In this document: piece by piece, positions 7,992 through 15,105 of the stretch
Layout: every line of letters starts with the position of its first letter
How positions within the stretch are numbered: position 1 is the first letter of the stretch
From: JBGAWK01 sp044227665
GTDB lineage: Bacteria; Bacteroidota; Bacteroidia; Chitinophagales; JADIYW01
Length of the DNA stretch: 18,050 nt
Reading direction: 5' to 3'
Assembly (NCBI GenBank): GCA_044227665.1
Contig: JBGAWK010000049.1
Span: forward strand, 1 to 18,050
Notes under the pieces: generated by a model
Database searches by the model: none
What the model was told of the DNA's origin: nothing
The model's input: the letters and a program-made list of their open reading frames with translations, nothing else
Program-made: the position numbers and the translations under genes

Positions 7992-9427
7992 CTATGAAAC
8001 TTATCTCATCTATTAAGGAACATCCATTTTTCGAAACGCTAAAGCATGGTTCTATATATTCTTTGGTGGCATTATTCAATAATTTTCTAGCGTTTATCAC
8101 TATTCCTATATTTACCAAATATCTTTCTACAGAGGAATATGGCAAGTATGAAGTCGTCATGAATTCATGCAAGTTCTTTGGACTTATTGCAACGCTCAAT
8201 CTACAAGTGGGGCTGATGCGTTATATTTATGACAAAGACCGCGATAAGCGTGCCCTCACCAATGCTACTATATGGTTGTGCTTCTTATTATTATGTATAG
8301 GTATCGTCATTATCCTTCCTTTCAAAGATACCATTTTGGGATGGGTAAACATTCCTAACGCTCCTTATCTTTTATTACTTATACTGCTTACGCAGATAGC
8401 GATAATGCTGTTCAATATTTTCAACACCATCACCATACACGAAGAAAAGAGTAAAGAAAATGCTGCTATAAATATTTCCTATAATCTGCTGAAAACTTTG
8501 GTAGCCATTGCTTTAATCATATTTATAAGCCAAACCTATATTTCGCGCTTATGGGGAGAAGCAGTGATAGGGGTTGTTTTTAGTATGTATATGCTATTCA
8601 GATTGACGAAGCACCTGAAATTAGCAGACTTCAAGAGTGTCAATTACGAATATGTGCGCTATTCTATAGGGCTTGCACCTGTTGTCCTTAGTGCGCTGGC
8701 ACTGAGCTACTTCGACACTCTGCTCATCAATATGGTGTGCGGTAACGCTGAAGCCGGTATCTATGCCTACAGCTATAAGTTGATTATCATCTTTGCAGGC
8801 ATTTCTGCGGCTTTCAACAACGCTCTGCGCAACAAGGTTTTTGCCTATTACAATGAAGGAAAAAGGGCTGAGGCGCACCATATCCATCTCAGCAACTTCA
8901 AATTGGTAAGCTTACTCTTGGTACTCACTTGTCTATTTCTTCCCGAAGTAACTAGGCTTATCACGCGACAACCATCCTATCTCGAAGGCTTCGTATGGGC
9001 ACCTATACTTTTTGCTGGGGCTTACTGTTTTGAGATGGTGGAAGTATTCAATATATATCTTCTATATGCCAAGAAAAATAGAATTTATGTATATAGTTTC
9101 TTTGTAGCCTGCGCCGTAAATGTGGGTGCAAATTATATACTTCTACCCTATTTCGGATATCCTGTAGCTGCTTTTATCACCTTTTTATCTTACCTATTGC
9201 TATTTTTGATGGTTATAGTACTCATCAAAAGAGATGATATCTCCTGTCCTTCTATCTCTCCATTTCTTTTGCCTATATTACTTACATTCATTGCCTTAGG
9301 AAGTACATGGACAGTAGAGTATCAAAGAAATTCTTTACTAATGGTTTATCTAGCAAAGACAGTCATCGCTATATTCTACTTTCTTCTTCTATATAGAGAA
9401 GTTATTAGAAATAGATTGATGAAATAA
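7988..9427 (+). CDS. Polysaccharide flippase, Wzx/MATE-like (479 aa)
   Basis: An inner-membrane protein of the MOP (MATE/PST) exporter superfamily that would flip the undecaprenyl-linked repeat unit to the periplasm. It starts with a short basic segment and KHGSIYSLVALFNNFLAF (about residues 17-34), then ITIPIFTKYLSTEEYGKYEV (37-56), the sequence expected at the end of TM1 and the first loop of Wzx proteins. About 12-14 hydrophobic helices follow, evenly spread over 479 residues, the usual length. The start at 7988 overlaps the stop of the broken glycosyltransferase by 4 bp; an alternative ATG is at 7994. It is the last gene of the plus-strand operon and meets the 302-aa gene tail to tail 13 bp away, with no obvious terminator hairpin in between. 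Substrate specificity cannot be read from sequence. Confidence 0.9.
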   Translation: MTMKLISSIKEHPFFETLKHGSIYSLVALFNNFLAFITIPIFTKYLSTEEYGKYEVVMNSCKFFGLIATLNLQVGLMRYIYDKDRDKRALTNATIWLCFLLLCIGIVIILPFKDTILGWVNIPNAPYLLLLILLTQIAIMLFNIFNTITIHEEKSKENAAINISYNLLKTLVAIALIIFISQTYISRLWGEAVIGVVFSMYMLFRLTKHLKLADFKSVNYEYVRYSIGLAPVVLSALALSYFDTLLINMVCGNAEAGIYAYSYKLIIIFAGISAAFNNALRNKVFAYYNEGKRAEAHHIHLSNFKLVSLLLVLTCLFLPEVTRLITRQPSYLEGFVWAPILFAGAYCFEMVEVFNIYLLYAKKNRIYVYSFFVACAVNVGANYILLPYFGYPVAAFITFLSYLLLFLMVIVLIKRDDISCPSISPFLLPILLTFIALGSTWTVEYQRNSLLMVYLAKTVIAIFYFLLLYREVIRNRLMK

Positions 9428-9440
9428 GGGATGATTTTAA

Positions 9441-10349
9441 TTACTTCCACTTTGAAACTTTAATTGGATGGATGTACAATGTATCATTTGGAAAATCTTC
9501 ATATAATTCATCTAAAGAATAATGATATTTTTCCAACCATTTCGTATCTTCTTCTGACCACATAGTTATACCCTTCCATTCATCCTCCATAGATAGTCTA
9601 TCACTAGCTAAAGCTAATGCAGTAGGAACTGCAATTTCTACATGTAAATCACATGCTGCAAAAACTCCACAATAATGAGCAAACTTTTGTATTGACTTTT
9701 TATTTACCACAAAAATATCGGAATATGAACCTATTAAAGGATATTGCAATGCATAGGCTTTATTTCTAATACGATGTAATATTTTTCTATAAATATTTGA
9801 CCACCCTTTTAAATTTTTGAGGGTCAGTTTGCCATATAATTGCTCAAATAATAAAGCCTCTACTTTAAAGCCATGTTTCTCAAGTTTCGATTTAGCTTCA
9901 TTTGAACTTGGGAGTTCCCCAACAGCCTCTACTCCTCCATATTTACTATCAGAATTTTCATAATATTTGAAGGCTAAAGCATCCTTGTTTCTATTCCAAT
10001 TTCCCATATTTCTACCAAAAGCAAAGGCGTGTGGAACAAAACACGTTTCAGTATTTGTTTTAAAATATTCATCTACATTATCCTCATTTATCTTGGGATT
10101 TAATAATACGTCATCACCTAGAAACAAATATCTTTCAAATTCTTCATCAAAAAAATTTCTATACCCTTGAGCTATATATCCTTGGAAATAATAGGAACTT
10201 TCATAAACAGGAATTACGTTATTTTTCTTGCCTTCATAGAATGGCACTAAATGAAAAATATTCTTAAATCTACCAGAATAAATAATTTCTAATTTATCTA
10301 TATTTTTCTCAAACTTATGATTATAGATAATAACTAATGCTATTTTCAT
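9441..10349 (-). CDS. Unrecognised 302-aa protein, possible glycosyltransferase-like (GDD motif)
   Basis: I do not recognise a named family. It begins MKIALVIIYNHKFEKNID, has VIPVYESSYYFQGYIAQGYRN-like aromatic sequence (about 45-64), then YLFLGDDVLLNPKINE (74-89). A hydrophobic strand ending in GDD followed by a loop is what the metal-binding DxD of a GT-A glycosyltransferase looks like, and the N-terminal IALVIIYN strand fits a nucleotide-binding fold. The middle is rich in aromatic and basic residues, and a VVNKKSIQKFAHYCGVF segment comes late (about 215-231). There is no signal peptide or TM helix, so it should be cytoplasmic. It is convergent with the flippase gene and lies beside the glycan operon, which supports a glycan-related role. 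A perfect TAnnTTTG box (10363-10356) precedes the ATG by 6 nt, but no TTTG is seen at the expected upstream spacing. Function is inferred only. Confidence 0.7.
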   Translation of the reverse strand: MKIALVIIYNHKFEKNIDKLEIIYSGRFKNIFHLVPFYEGKKNNVIPVYESSYYFQGYIAQGYRNFFDEEFERYLFLGDDVLLNPKINEDNVDEYFKTNTETCFVPHAFAFGRNMGNWNRNKDALAFKYYENSDSKYGGVEAVGELPSSNEAKSKLEKHGFKVEALLFEQLYGKLTLKNLKGWSNIYRKILHRIRNKAYALQYPLIGSYSDIFVVNKKSIQKFAHYCGVFAACDLHVEIAVPTALALASDRLSMEDEWKGITMWSEEDTKWLEKYHYSLDELYEDFPNDTLYIHPIKVSKWK

Positions 10350-10425
10350 AATTTACAAAAATACCATTATACCTCTTTCCATAATAGTCAATCTGAATAT
10401 TATTAATCTTATATATTTGCTAGGC

Positions 10426-10607
10426 ATGAAGTCTCCCAATATTTTCTATTTTATATTCTTTGTAAATATTGTTTTTGCAAAATTCAAAATAATATACCAA
10501 AGGAAGGATTAATTGGTTTTTGGGAATCTAATGGAAATGCTAAAGATGGAAGTGGCAACAATATTAATGGACATGTATCAGATGCAAAAATGACTTTTGA
10601 TAGATAA
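10426..10607 (+). pseudogene. 5' fragment of a secreted LamG-like domain protein, frameshifted
   Basis: The ATG at 10426 opens a signal-peptide-like stretch (MKSPNIFYFIFFVNIVFA). After a -1 frame change around the A-run at 10479-10482 the reading continues as NIPKEGLIGFWESNGNAKDG, then SGNNINGHVSDA and DR before TAA at 10605-10607. This matches the start of LamG/concanavalin-like domains in Bacteroidota secreted proteins, where a GL(V/I)xxYxFNGNAxDxSGNxxNG pattern is usual and the sequence normally goes on for 150 or more residues. Here it stops and transposase sequence follows on the other strand. A TATATTTG box (10412-10419) lies 6 nt upstream of the ATG. It is a broken remnant and the missing remainder is not in the window. 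The identification rests on the pattern alone. Confidence 0.6.
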
Positions 10608-10765
10608 TGCCCCACAATTTTATGGCTATAGGCATCGGTAATCAAGTGAATATATACATGCCCTATTTCTATTTTCCAATATGTAATGTCGCTTACATAG
10701 AAGTTCATTTGGATGACATGGAACAATGTCCTTTATTAGATTGGGATACTTCTTTAATTTAATTT
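10606..10765 (-). mobile_element. Remnant of an IS3-type transposase (rve/DDE domain), two frames
   Basis: On the minus strand one frame reads KKYPNLIKDIVPCHPNE (about 10751-10701), and the next continues NFYVSDITYWKIEIGHVYIH then LITDAYSHKIVGHYLS (to about 10607). Together this is the segment leading into and through the first catalytic Asp (in SDITY) of an IS3-family OrfB integrase core: KYPNLI, then PNxxWVSDITY, then (V/L)ITDxYSxKIVG. A frameshift near 10705-10715 and loss of both ends, including the remaining acidic residues, show it is dead. No terminal inverted repeats or target duplication were found. It butts directly against the LamG-like fragment at about 10606, so a deletion or recombination joined the two. 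Confidence 0.72.
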
Positions 10766-10890
10766 TGCCCAATCGAGCCCAAAGCCCACCCACCGCCCGA
10801 TAAGTAGACGGTTGATAATTTGGACTGGATAATAGTCAATAAAAGAGTTGAAAATCGTAACTTGTCGACTTGAAAACTGAATAGATAAAA
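10766..10890. other. Non-coding left flank of the restriction-modification module
   Basis: No coding sequence is seen between the transposase remnant and the methyltransferase ATG. It starts with a C-rich patch (GCCCAAAGCCCACCCACCGC, about 10777-10796), unusual in this AT-rich setting, then turns AT-rich. A TTTG is present near 10832, but no good TAnnTTTG at the right spacing, so the promoter of the methyltransferase operon is not identified. The C-rich patch may mark the edge of the acquired segment. Confidence 0.4.
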
Positions 10891-12000
10891 ATGCTTTTTG
10901 AAGAATATACATATTTCAATTACCAGTTTCCTGAGCCGCAATATTTGGGTGCAAAGCACACTCATTTGGCTTGGATAAAGAAATTTATACCTGACGATGT
11001 AAAAACAGCAATTGACGCTTTTGCTGGTTCGCAGTCAGTTGCTTTCTTATTCAAACAAATTGGATACAAAACCATTACAAACGACTTTTTGAATTTCAAC
11101 AATCAAATAGGTTTATCTTTAATTGAAAACAAGGACACTAAACTGACCGATGAAGATTTAAAAATCCTATTTCAACCAGCAAAAAATAAAAGCGATTTTG
11201 AACTAATGGAAAATACATTTACAAATGTGTTTTTTGAAAAAGAGGAAGCGGAATTTTTAGACAATTTCAGAGCAAATATTCCTTTGCTTGGAAATCCTAT
11301 AAAGCAAGCAATAGCCTTTGCAGTTATAAACCGCAGTATGACAAGGAAAATAACAATGGGGCATTTTGGTCATACACAAGCATTGGTTTATGCCAGCGAC
11401 CCCGAAAGAATTAAACGCAACAGAAGTTTAGTGAGACCAATCAAAGAAATCTTTGAGGAAATACTTCCCAAATACAACAATGCAATTTTCGATAATAAGC
11501 AAGATAATCAAAGTTTTCACAAAAACATTTTAGAGTTGTTGCCGACAGTTGAAAATGTTGATTTAGCTTATTTCGACCCACCTTATTGCGATAGTCACGC
11601 AGACTATCAAGGTTTCTACCATTTACTTGAGACATACACTGAATACTGGAAAGACAAAGAATTTATTAATGGTATAAAACGATACGAACCACAACGAGTT
11701 AGCGGATTTGATAAAAAGCGAGACGTAATAAACTCCTTTGAAAAACTTTTTGAACTGTCAGAAGAAATTCCTCATTGGTTAATCAGTTACAATAATCGCA
11801 GTTATCCAGGAATTGAAGAATTTGAAAAATTAATTTCAAAATATAGAGATGTTAAGGTTGAGGCAAAAACTTATCATAACGGTAGAGGCGGTAAAGGAAG
11901 CGTTGCAGGCAGTCAAGAAATACTATTTGTCTGCAAACCAAAGAAGAAACATTTTGTATCAACCAATCATCAACAAGAATTAGTAAATGAAAGACTTTAA
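10891..12000 (+). CDS. D12-class DNA adenine-N6 methyltransferase (369 aa), type II R-M
   Basis: The modification enzyme of a type II restriction-modification pair. It should methylate adenine N6 within the target site using SAM and so protect host DNA. Motif order is that of the alpha (Dam/D12) class: QYLGAKHTHLAWI (17-29, equivalent to the Y/FxGxK start motif X), IDAFAGSQSVAFLF (41-54, the SAM-binding FxGxG loop, here FAGSQ), and the catalytic motif IV DLAYFDPPYCDSHADYQGFY (224-243, DPPY at 229-232). The region between (about 60-220) would hold the target-recognition domain. The third position of the motif I glycine loop is Gln rather than the usual Gly, worth noting but seen beside an intact DPPY. 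Its 3' end overlaps the next ORF by 14 bp, so the two are translated together. Recognition sequence is unknown. Confidence 0.9.
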   Translation: MLFEEYTYFNYQFPEPQYLGAKHTHLAWIKKFIPDDVKTAIDAFAGSQSVAFLFKQIGYKTITNDFLNFNNQIGLSLIENKDTKLTDEDLKILFQPAKNKSDFELMENTFTNVFFEKEEAEFLDNFRANIPLLGNPIKQAIAFAVINRSMTRKITMGHFGHTQALVYASDPERIKRNRSLVRPIKEIFEEILPKYNNAIFDNKQDNQSFHKNILELLPTVENVDLAYFDPPYCDSHADYQGFYHLLETYTEYWKDKEFINGIKRYEPQRVSGFDKKRDVINSFEKLFELSEEIPHWLISYNNRSYPGIEEFEKLISKYRDVKVEAKTYHNGRGGKGSVAGSQEILFVCKPKKKHFVSTNHQQELVNERL

Positions 12001-13093
12001 CTACTGGAAGAAATTACACGAAAGCGAAAAACTTGAAGAGTTTAGCAATGATACAATTGGACTACTATGGCTCAAAACAAAATCTATTGTTCGCAAAGAA
12101 CTTATTACTGAATTTCTCAAAAGCAATAAAATCACGTTAAAGGAAACCGCATTAGCCAAACAATTTGTTGAGTTATTCGAGCTACTTTGCAAAGACCCTG
12201 CAAATTCCCATAATATCCTAAATAAATACATCAAAGAAGAAAACGGAAAGCAAGTTGTAAAACTTGATACCGTTCAATTAGTTTCCGAACTCTACAAACT
12301 TAAAAACTTTGACTGGGGTGGTGATTATCAAAATTCTTTAGATAAATATTTGGTGAGCCATTATGTGAAGATTCATAAATCTTACGACACACTTATTTCA
12401 AAATTTGAAACAGAAATAAATGTTGCGGTTCAAGGATATGTTTTGAATAGTTGGTATAACCATTGGAGTAGCATTTTAATTGAACATATTTTCAAATCTC
12501 ATTCAACAGTATTGCCGACTGTTGGACAAATCAAAAGCGTTGATTTTTTCATCAACAATGTTCCTTTTGACCTAAAAGTAACTTATCTACCTGCTGAATA
12601 TATCAAAGATAAACGTAAGGAAAAAGGATATCCTGTGGAGTTGACTTTCTTAAAAAAGAAAGCCGAAGAAGCAAAAATTGTTTTTGATAAAAAAGCAAAA
12701 CCTGCTGACATCTTTTATGAAATAGTTGAAAAAATGAAAGACAGAAATGACGCCTTCTGCAACGGTGTTTTGACAACTCTGAAAAATGAGAAACTTGAAA
12801 TTCTAAACGAAGTTCAAGCTAATCCTAAAATACTTGCGACTTGGCTTTACGAAAATCAAGGCGAAATGCGATTTGGTTCTGAAAACCGTTTATTCCTTGT
12901 GCTTGTGGACACAGACGACTTCAACAGTTCTTGGAAGCTGAAAAGAAATCTTGACCTTTTAGAGCCAACGATTATTTCATACTTAGACAATTTTGGAACT
13001 AAAAAAATTGACGACTTAAAAGTGAGTTTCAACTTTAAAGGTAAACCTCAAACATTTACCGCATTGACAGATATAATATTTGTAGTGAAATAG
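11987..13093 (+). CDS. Putative type II restriction endonuclease, PD-(D/E)XK type (368 aa)
   Basis: I do not recognise the family by overall sequence. The call rests on position, on the 14-bp overlap with a D12 methyltransferase, and on a plausible nuclease core: Glu166 in helix SSILIEHIF (161-169), then SVDFFINNVPFDLKVTYL (184-201), in which Asp186 and the DLK triad (Asp195-x-Lys197) are separated by a short beta-turn as in PD-(D/E)XK enzymes. A helical N-terminal half (1-160) precedes the core, and a lysine-rich segment (204-240) follows it, suited to DNA contact. No signal peptide, TM helix or helicase motif is seen, arguing for a simple type II enzyme over type I or III. It is intact from ATG 11987 to TAG 13093. 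It could instead be another methyltransferase-linked protein; the catalytic residues are inferred by eye. Confidence 0.72.
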   Translation: MKDFNYWKKLHESEKLEEFSNDTIGLLWLKTKSIVRKELITEFLKSNKITLKETALAKQFVELFELLCKDPANSHNILNKYIKEENGKQVVKLDTVQLVSELYKLKNFDWGGDYQNSLDKYLVSHYVKIHKSYDTLISKFETEINVAVQGYVLNSWYNHWSSILIEHIFKSHSTVLPTVGQIKSVDFFINNVPFDLKVTYLPAEYIKDKRKEKGYPVELTFLKKKAEEAKIVFDKKAKPADIFYEIVEKMKDRNDAFCNGVLTTLKNEKLEILNEVQANPKILATWLYENQGEMRFGSENRLFLVLVDTDDFNSSWKLKRNLDLLEPTIISYLDNFGTKKIDDLKVSFNFKGKPQTFTALTDIIFVVK

Positions 13094-13496
13094 CCAACGC
13101 CAACGCACAAGGACAGTGCAAACTTGACACGACAAACCTTCGACTGGACAGAACCACATCCAGTAAAAGCGGTTTTACAAAAAAGCGGTTTCAATAGTTA
13201 ATTGAACATTGTACCTCGCATCAACTTTTGTGGTATTTTGACAGTTTTGTGCTACGAAATTCGCTTTTTTGTAAAGATTTCTCTAAAGAAATCTCAAAAA
13301 TATCTGTAAACTCCAACATACTAGGTATCGTTCCATAAACAATTTCTTGATGAATGCTTACTCCTTCTTCCCAAAGAAACCCTCTCTGAATATTGTATTT
13401 GATAACGAAAATCCTACCCAGTGCTTATTACTTCCTGATGTCGCTTATCCCGAACTCACGTTAAATACTCAGCTACTATATCCCTATCAAAGAGTC
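13094..13496. other. Non-coding/decayed right flank of the R-M module
   Basis: No convincing gene lies in these 403 bp. Features seen: GCCAACGCCAACGC directly after the endonuclease stop (13094-13107); an 11-bp direct repeat AAAAGCGGTTT at 13165-13175 and 13181-13191; a hairpin GTAAAA-GCGG-TTTTAC (13163-13178); a perfect 8-bp hairpin AGATTTCT-CTAA-AGAAATCT (13275-13294). On the minus strand a 67-codon frame lacking a start (13424-13221) is preceded by two stops; it contains GFLWEEGVSIHQEIVYGTIP and could be the tail of a decayed gene, but I cannot name it. A plus-strand frame of 87 codons (13347-13610) runs into the DUF4920 gene and is not supported. Confidence 0.45.
13165..13191 (+). repeat. 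Tandem-like 11-bp direct repeat AAAAGCGGTTT
   Basis: AAAAGCGGTTT occurs at 13165-13175 and again at 13181-13191, with the first copy embedded in the perfect inverted repeat GTAAAAGCGGTTTTAC (13163-13178). It lies about 70 bp after the endonuclease stop. It could act in transcript ending on the plus strand, though no T-run follows, or mark an insertion boundary. Confidence 0.5.
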
Positions 13497-13868
13497 TTAC
13501 TCTACAATTACGCCCGTAGCTTCACTCATGCCATTGTAGTTTTCATCTACATTTTCTGTTTTGGAAACTTTGGCGAAGGCGTTGCGACCTCCTATATTTT
13601 TGGGTACTGAAAATGCTTCATCTTTGAAGGATATGAACAATTTCTCGTGGGTGGTAGTATCTTCTATGCCTATCCAGCAACCTTTGTGTTGGCAAACTTC
13701 TACAACTCTACCGCCGACTATGCCTGTAGTAATCGTACTATCTCCTAAAAACTGATGGACGGATATTGCGGATGTAGCTTCAAATTTCTCCCCAGAGATT
13801 ATTTTTACTTTTTTGCTTACGCAAGCATGTAGTCCTACAATAAGCAACATTATGTAATACGGCTTCAT
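13497..13868 (-). CDS. DUF4920-like lipoprotein (123 aa)
   Basis: A small predicted lipoprotein. The N-terminus MKPYYIMLLIVGLHAC ends in a lipobox (LHAC, with the lipidated Cys16), followed by VSKK. The core VGGRVVEVCQHKGCWIGIED (51-70; Cys59 and Cys64) and then FISFKDEAFSVPKNIGGRNA (78-97) match the DUF4920 pattern of a VxGxVxxVCxxxGCW strand followed by FKDYxFxVPxD. The CxxxxC pair could bind metal or form a disulfide; function is unknown. At 123 residues it ends somewhat earlier than the 140-160 I recall for relatives, at GVIVE. It starts 3 bp after the stop of the upstream repeat protein on the same strand, so the two form an operon driven by the promoter near 14964-14994. Confidence 0.8.
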   Translation of the reverse strand: MKPYYIMLLIVGLHACVSKKVKIISGEKFEATSAISVHQFLGDSTITTGIVGGRVVEVCQHKGCWIGIEDTTTHEKLFISFKDEAFSVPKNIGGRNAFAKVSKTENVDENYNGMSEATGVIVE

Positions 13869-13871
13869 AAA

Positions 13872-14945
13872 TTATTGATTTTGGATACCCAAAGCTGTTA
13901 GTGTTTCTATATCAAAATGTCCCATGGACAATCCATTATTTTCTTGAAAATCGTAAAGGGCTTCACGCAGGGCTTGTGATACTTTAGTAGTAGGTGTTAC
14001 ATTATAGCCATTATTTTGAAGTGAAGAAGCTATAGCCTTCACCATGCTAGGCGCCATATTGTCGGTACATACTACTTCTTTCCATTCGCTAAGCCCACCC
14101 TTTTTTACCAAAACTTTCTTATTAATTGTTTGATATTCTGCCGGCAGCTCCGTTTCTATTACTTTTGAAGGTTCTACCAACACTTCTTTGGTTATAGTAG
14201 TATATTGTGCGGGTATGATTTTTTCTATAACCTGAGATGCTTTAAGTAATATTTCTTTAGTCACCGTCTTCTGGTTATTTGGAATCAGCAACACCTCTTT
14301 ATCCGTCGTAGGTAGCCGTAGTACTGCCTTTTTCAACTCCATGTATTCATCAGGCACCCATACTTCTTCATACTGAGCGGGAGCTACCATCACTTGCCTA
14401 GAATATTTGCGATATTCAGCAGGGTCTATATCTTTTTTCCATACAGTACAGGCTTCGGGATCGTCCATAGTACAGTTGTTATCCTTGATAGGTATCCATT
14501 TATCCCCTTGGGGCTTCACCTGTATTTCATCAGAAACATATTCAAATTTAGGCTCTATTACTCTGTACTCTTTGTGTGCAGAACGTACTAATATCCTTTC
14601 CACTATAGTATCAAATACTGCCGGCGATTGTATGTATTCTACGGAGGGCTTGGTGGAAGACATTTTTTCTGAGACTGTAGCATATTGCGCTGGAATCAAT
14701 TCAACAATTTTTGCTTCAGGCGATATCAACACTTGTTCTGTTACGGTCTTATATTTTGCCGGTATTATCTCTATTTTTTTTACAGACTCTTTGATAAGCA
14801 CCTGTTCCTTTTGCACTATATATTGGTCGGGTGAATAACATAGCGCATAGCATTTGCCTATTTCAGCATTATCAGGAAAATTCTGCGACTGCGCCATTCC
14901 TACAGAGCCTATTAAACAAAAATATAATATGAATTTACAAAACAT
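13872..14945 (-). CDS. Secreted repeat protein with peptidoglycan-binding-like C-terminus (357 aa)
   Basis: A signal peptide (MFCKFILYFCLIGSVGMAQS, cleavage near residue 20) sends it to the periplasm. Residues 41-281 form about ten degenerate repeats of 20-24 residues built on (I/L)(I/L)PAxYxT(V/I)TxxVL(V/I): IIPAKYKTVTEQVLI (60-74), LIPAQYATVSEKM (83-95), IIPAQYTTITKEVLVEPSK (243-261) and ELPAEYQTINKKVLV (266-280) are the clearest. A segment with a cysteine pair (NNCTMDDPEACTVW, 156-169) interrupts the array. The C-terminus (296-355) has SLQNNGYNV, REALYDFQENNGL and DIETLTALGI, the layout of PG_binding_1 domains. Similar repeats are known to me only from Bacteroidota envelope proteins of unknown role; a structural, wall-associated role is inferred. 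ATG 14945 is preferred over an upstream in-frame ATG (15011) because the longer form puts the promoter inside the gene and adds a second hydrophobic stretch before the signal peptide. Confidence 0.82.
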   Translation of the reverse strand: MFCKFILYFCLIGSVGMAQSQNFPDNAEIGKCYALCYSPDQYIVQKEQVLIKESVKKIEIIPAKYKTVTEQVLISPEAKIVELIPAQYATVSEKMSSTKPSVEYIQSPAVFDTIVERILVRSAHKEYRVIEPKFEYVSDEIQVKPQGDKWIPIKDNNCTMDDPEACTVWKKDIDPAEYRKYSRQVMVAPAQYEEVWVPDEYMELKKAVLRLPTTDKEVLLIPNNQKTVTKEILLKASQVIEKIIPAQYTTITKEVLVEPSKVIETELPAEYQTINKKVLVKKGGLSEWKEVVCTDNMAPSMVKAIASSLQNNGYNVTPTTKVSQALREALYDFQENNGLSMGHFDIETLTALGIQNQ

Positions 14946-14963
14946 GCTATGTTCCTTAATATC

Positions 14964-14994
14964 CAAATGTAGAATCAGTATAGATATTAACAAA
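14964..14994 (-). promoter_or_regulatory. Bacteroidota-type promoter for the repeat protein/DUF4920 operon
   Basis: TTTG (14994-14991) is followed by exactly 19 nt and TACATTTG (14971-14964) on the minus strand, a perfect match to the Bacteroidota primary sigma consensus TTTG-N19-TAnnTTTG. It ends 18 nt before ATG 14945, which gives a short leader and supports that start. Confidence 0.8.
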
Positions 14995-15059
14995 CTAACA
15001 CATATCCACACATGTTTATTAAGAAGCCATAAAACACTATTTTACAACATGTTATAAAT

Positions 15060-15089
15060 AAAAATATCATGGAAAACATGAATATTTTT
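15060..15089 (-). terminator. Terminator-like hairpin after the DUF5686 gene
   Basis: Arms AAAAATATCATG (15060-15071) and CATGAATATTTTT (15077-15089) pair over 12 bp with one bulged base around the 5-nt loop GAAAA. On the minus strand the stem is followed by ATTTATAAC, so its 3' arm ends in a T-rich run. It begins 17 bp after the DUF5686 stop. The stem is AT-rich and therefore weak; calling it a terminator is an inference. Confidence 0.5.
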
Positions 15090-15105
15090 CCACTACATCC
15101 TTGCC

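Noticed and set aside
13347..13610. 87-codon plus-strand frame between the R-M genes and the DUF4920 gene
   Set aside because: It starts at TTG, has no recognisable pattern and overlaps the DUF4920 gene's conserved C-terminal half.
14407..14838. 143-codon plus-strand frame opposite the repeat protein
   Set aside because: It is antisense to a well-supported gene with signal peptide, repeats and promoter. Its composition is what the complement of that repeat would give.
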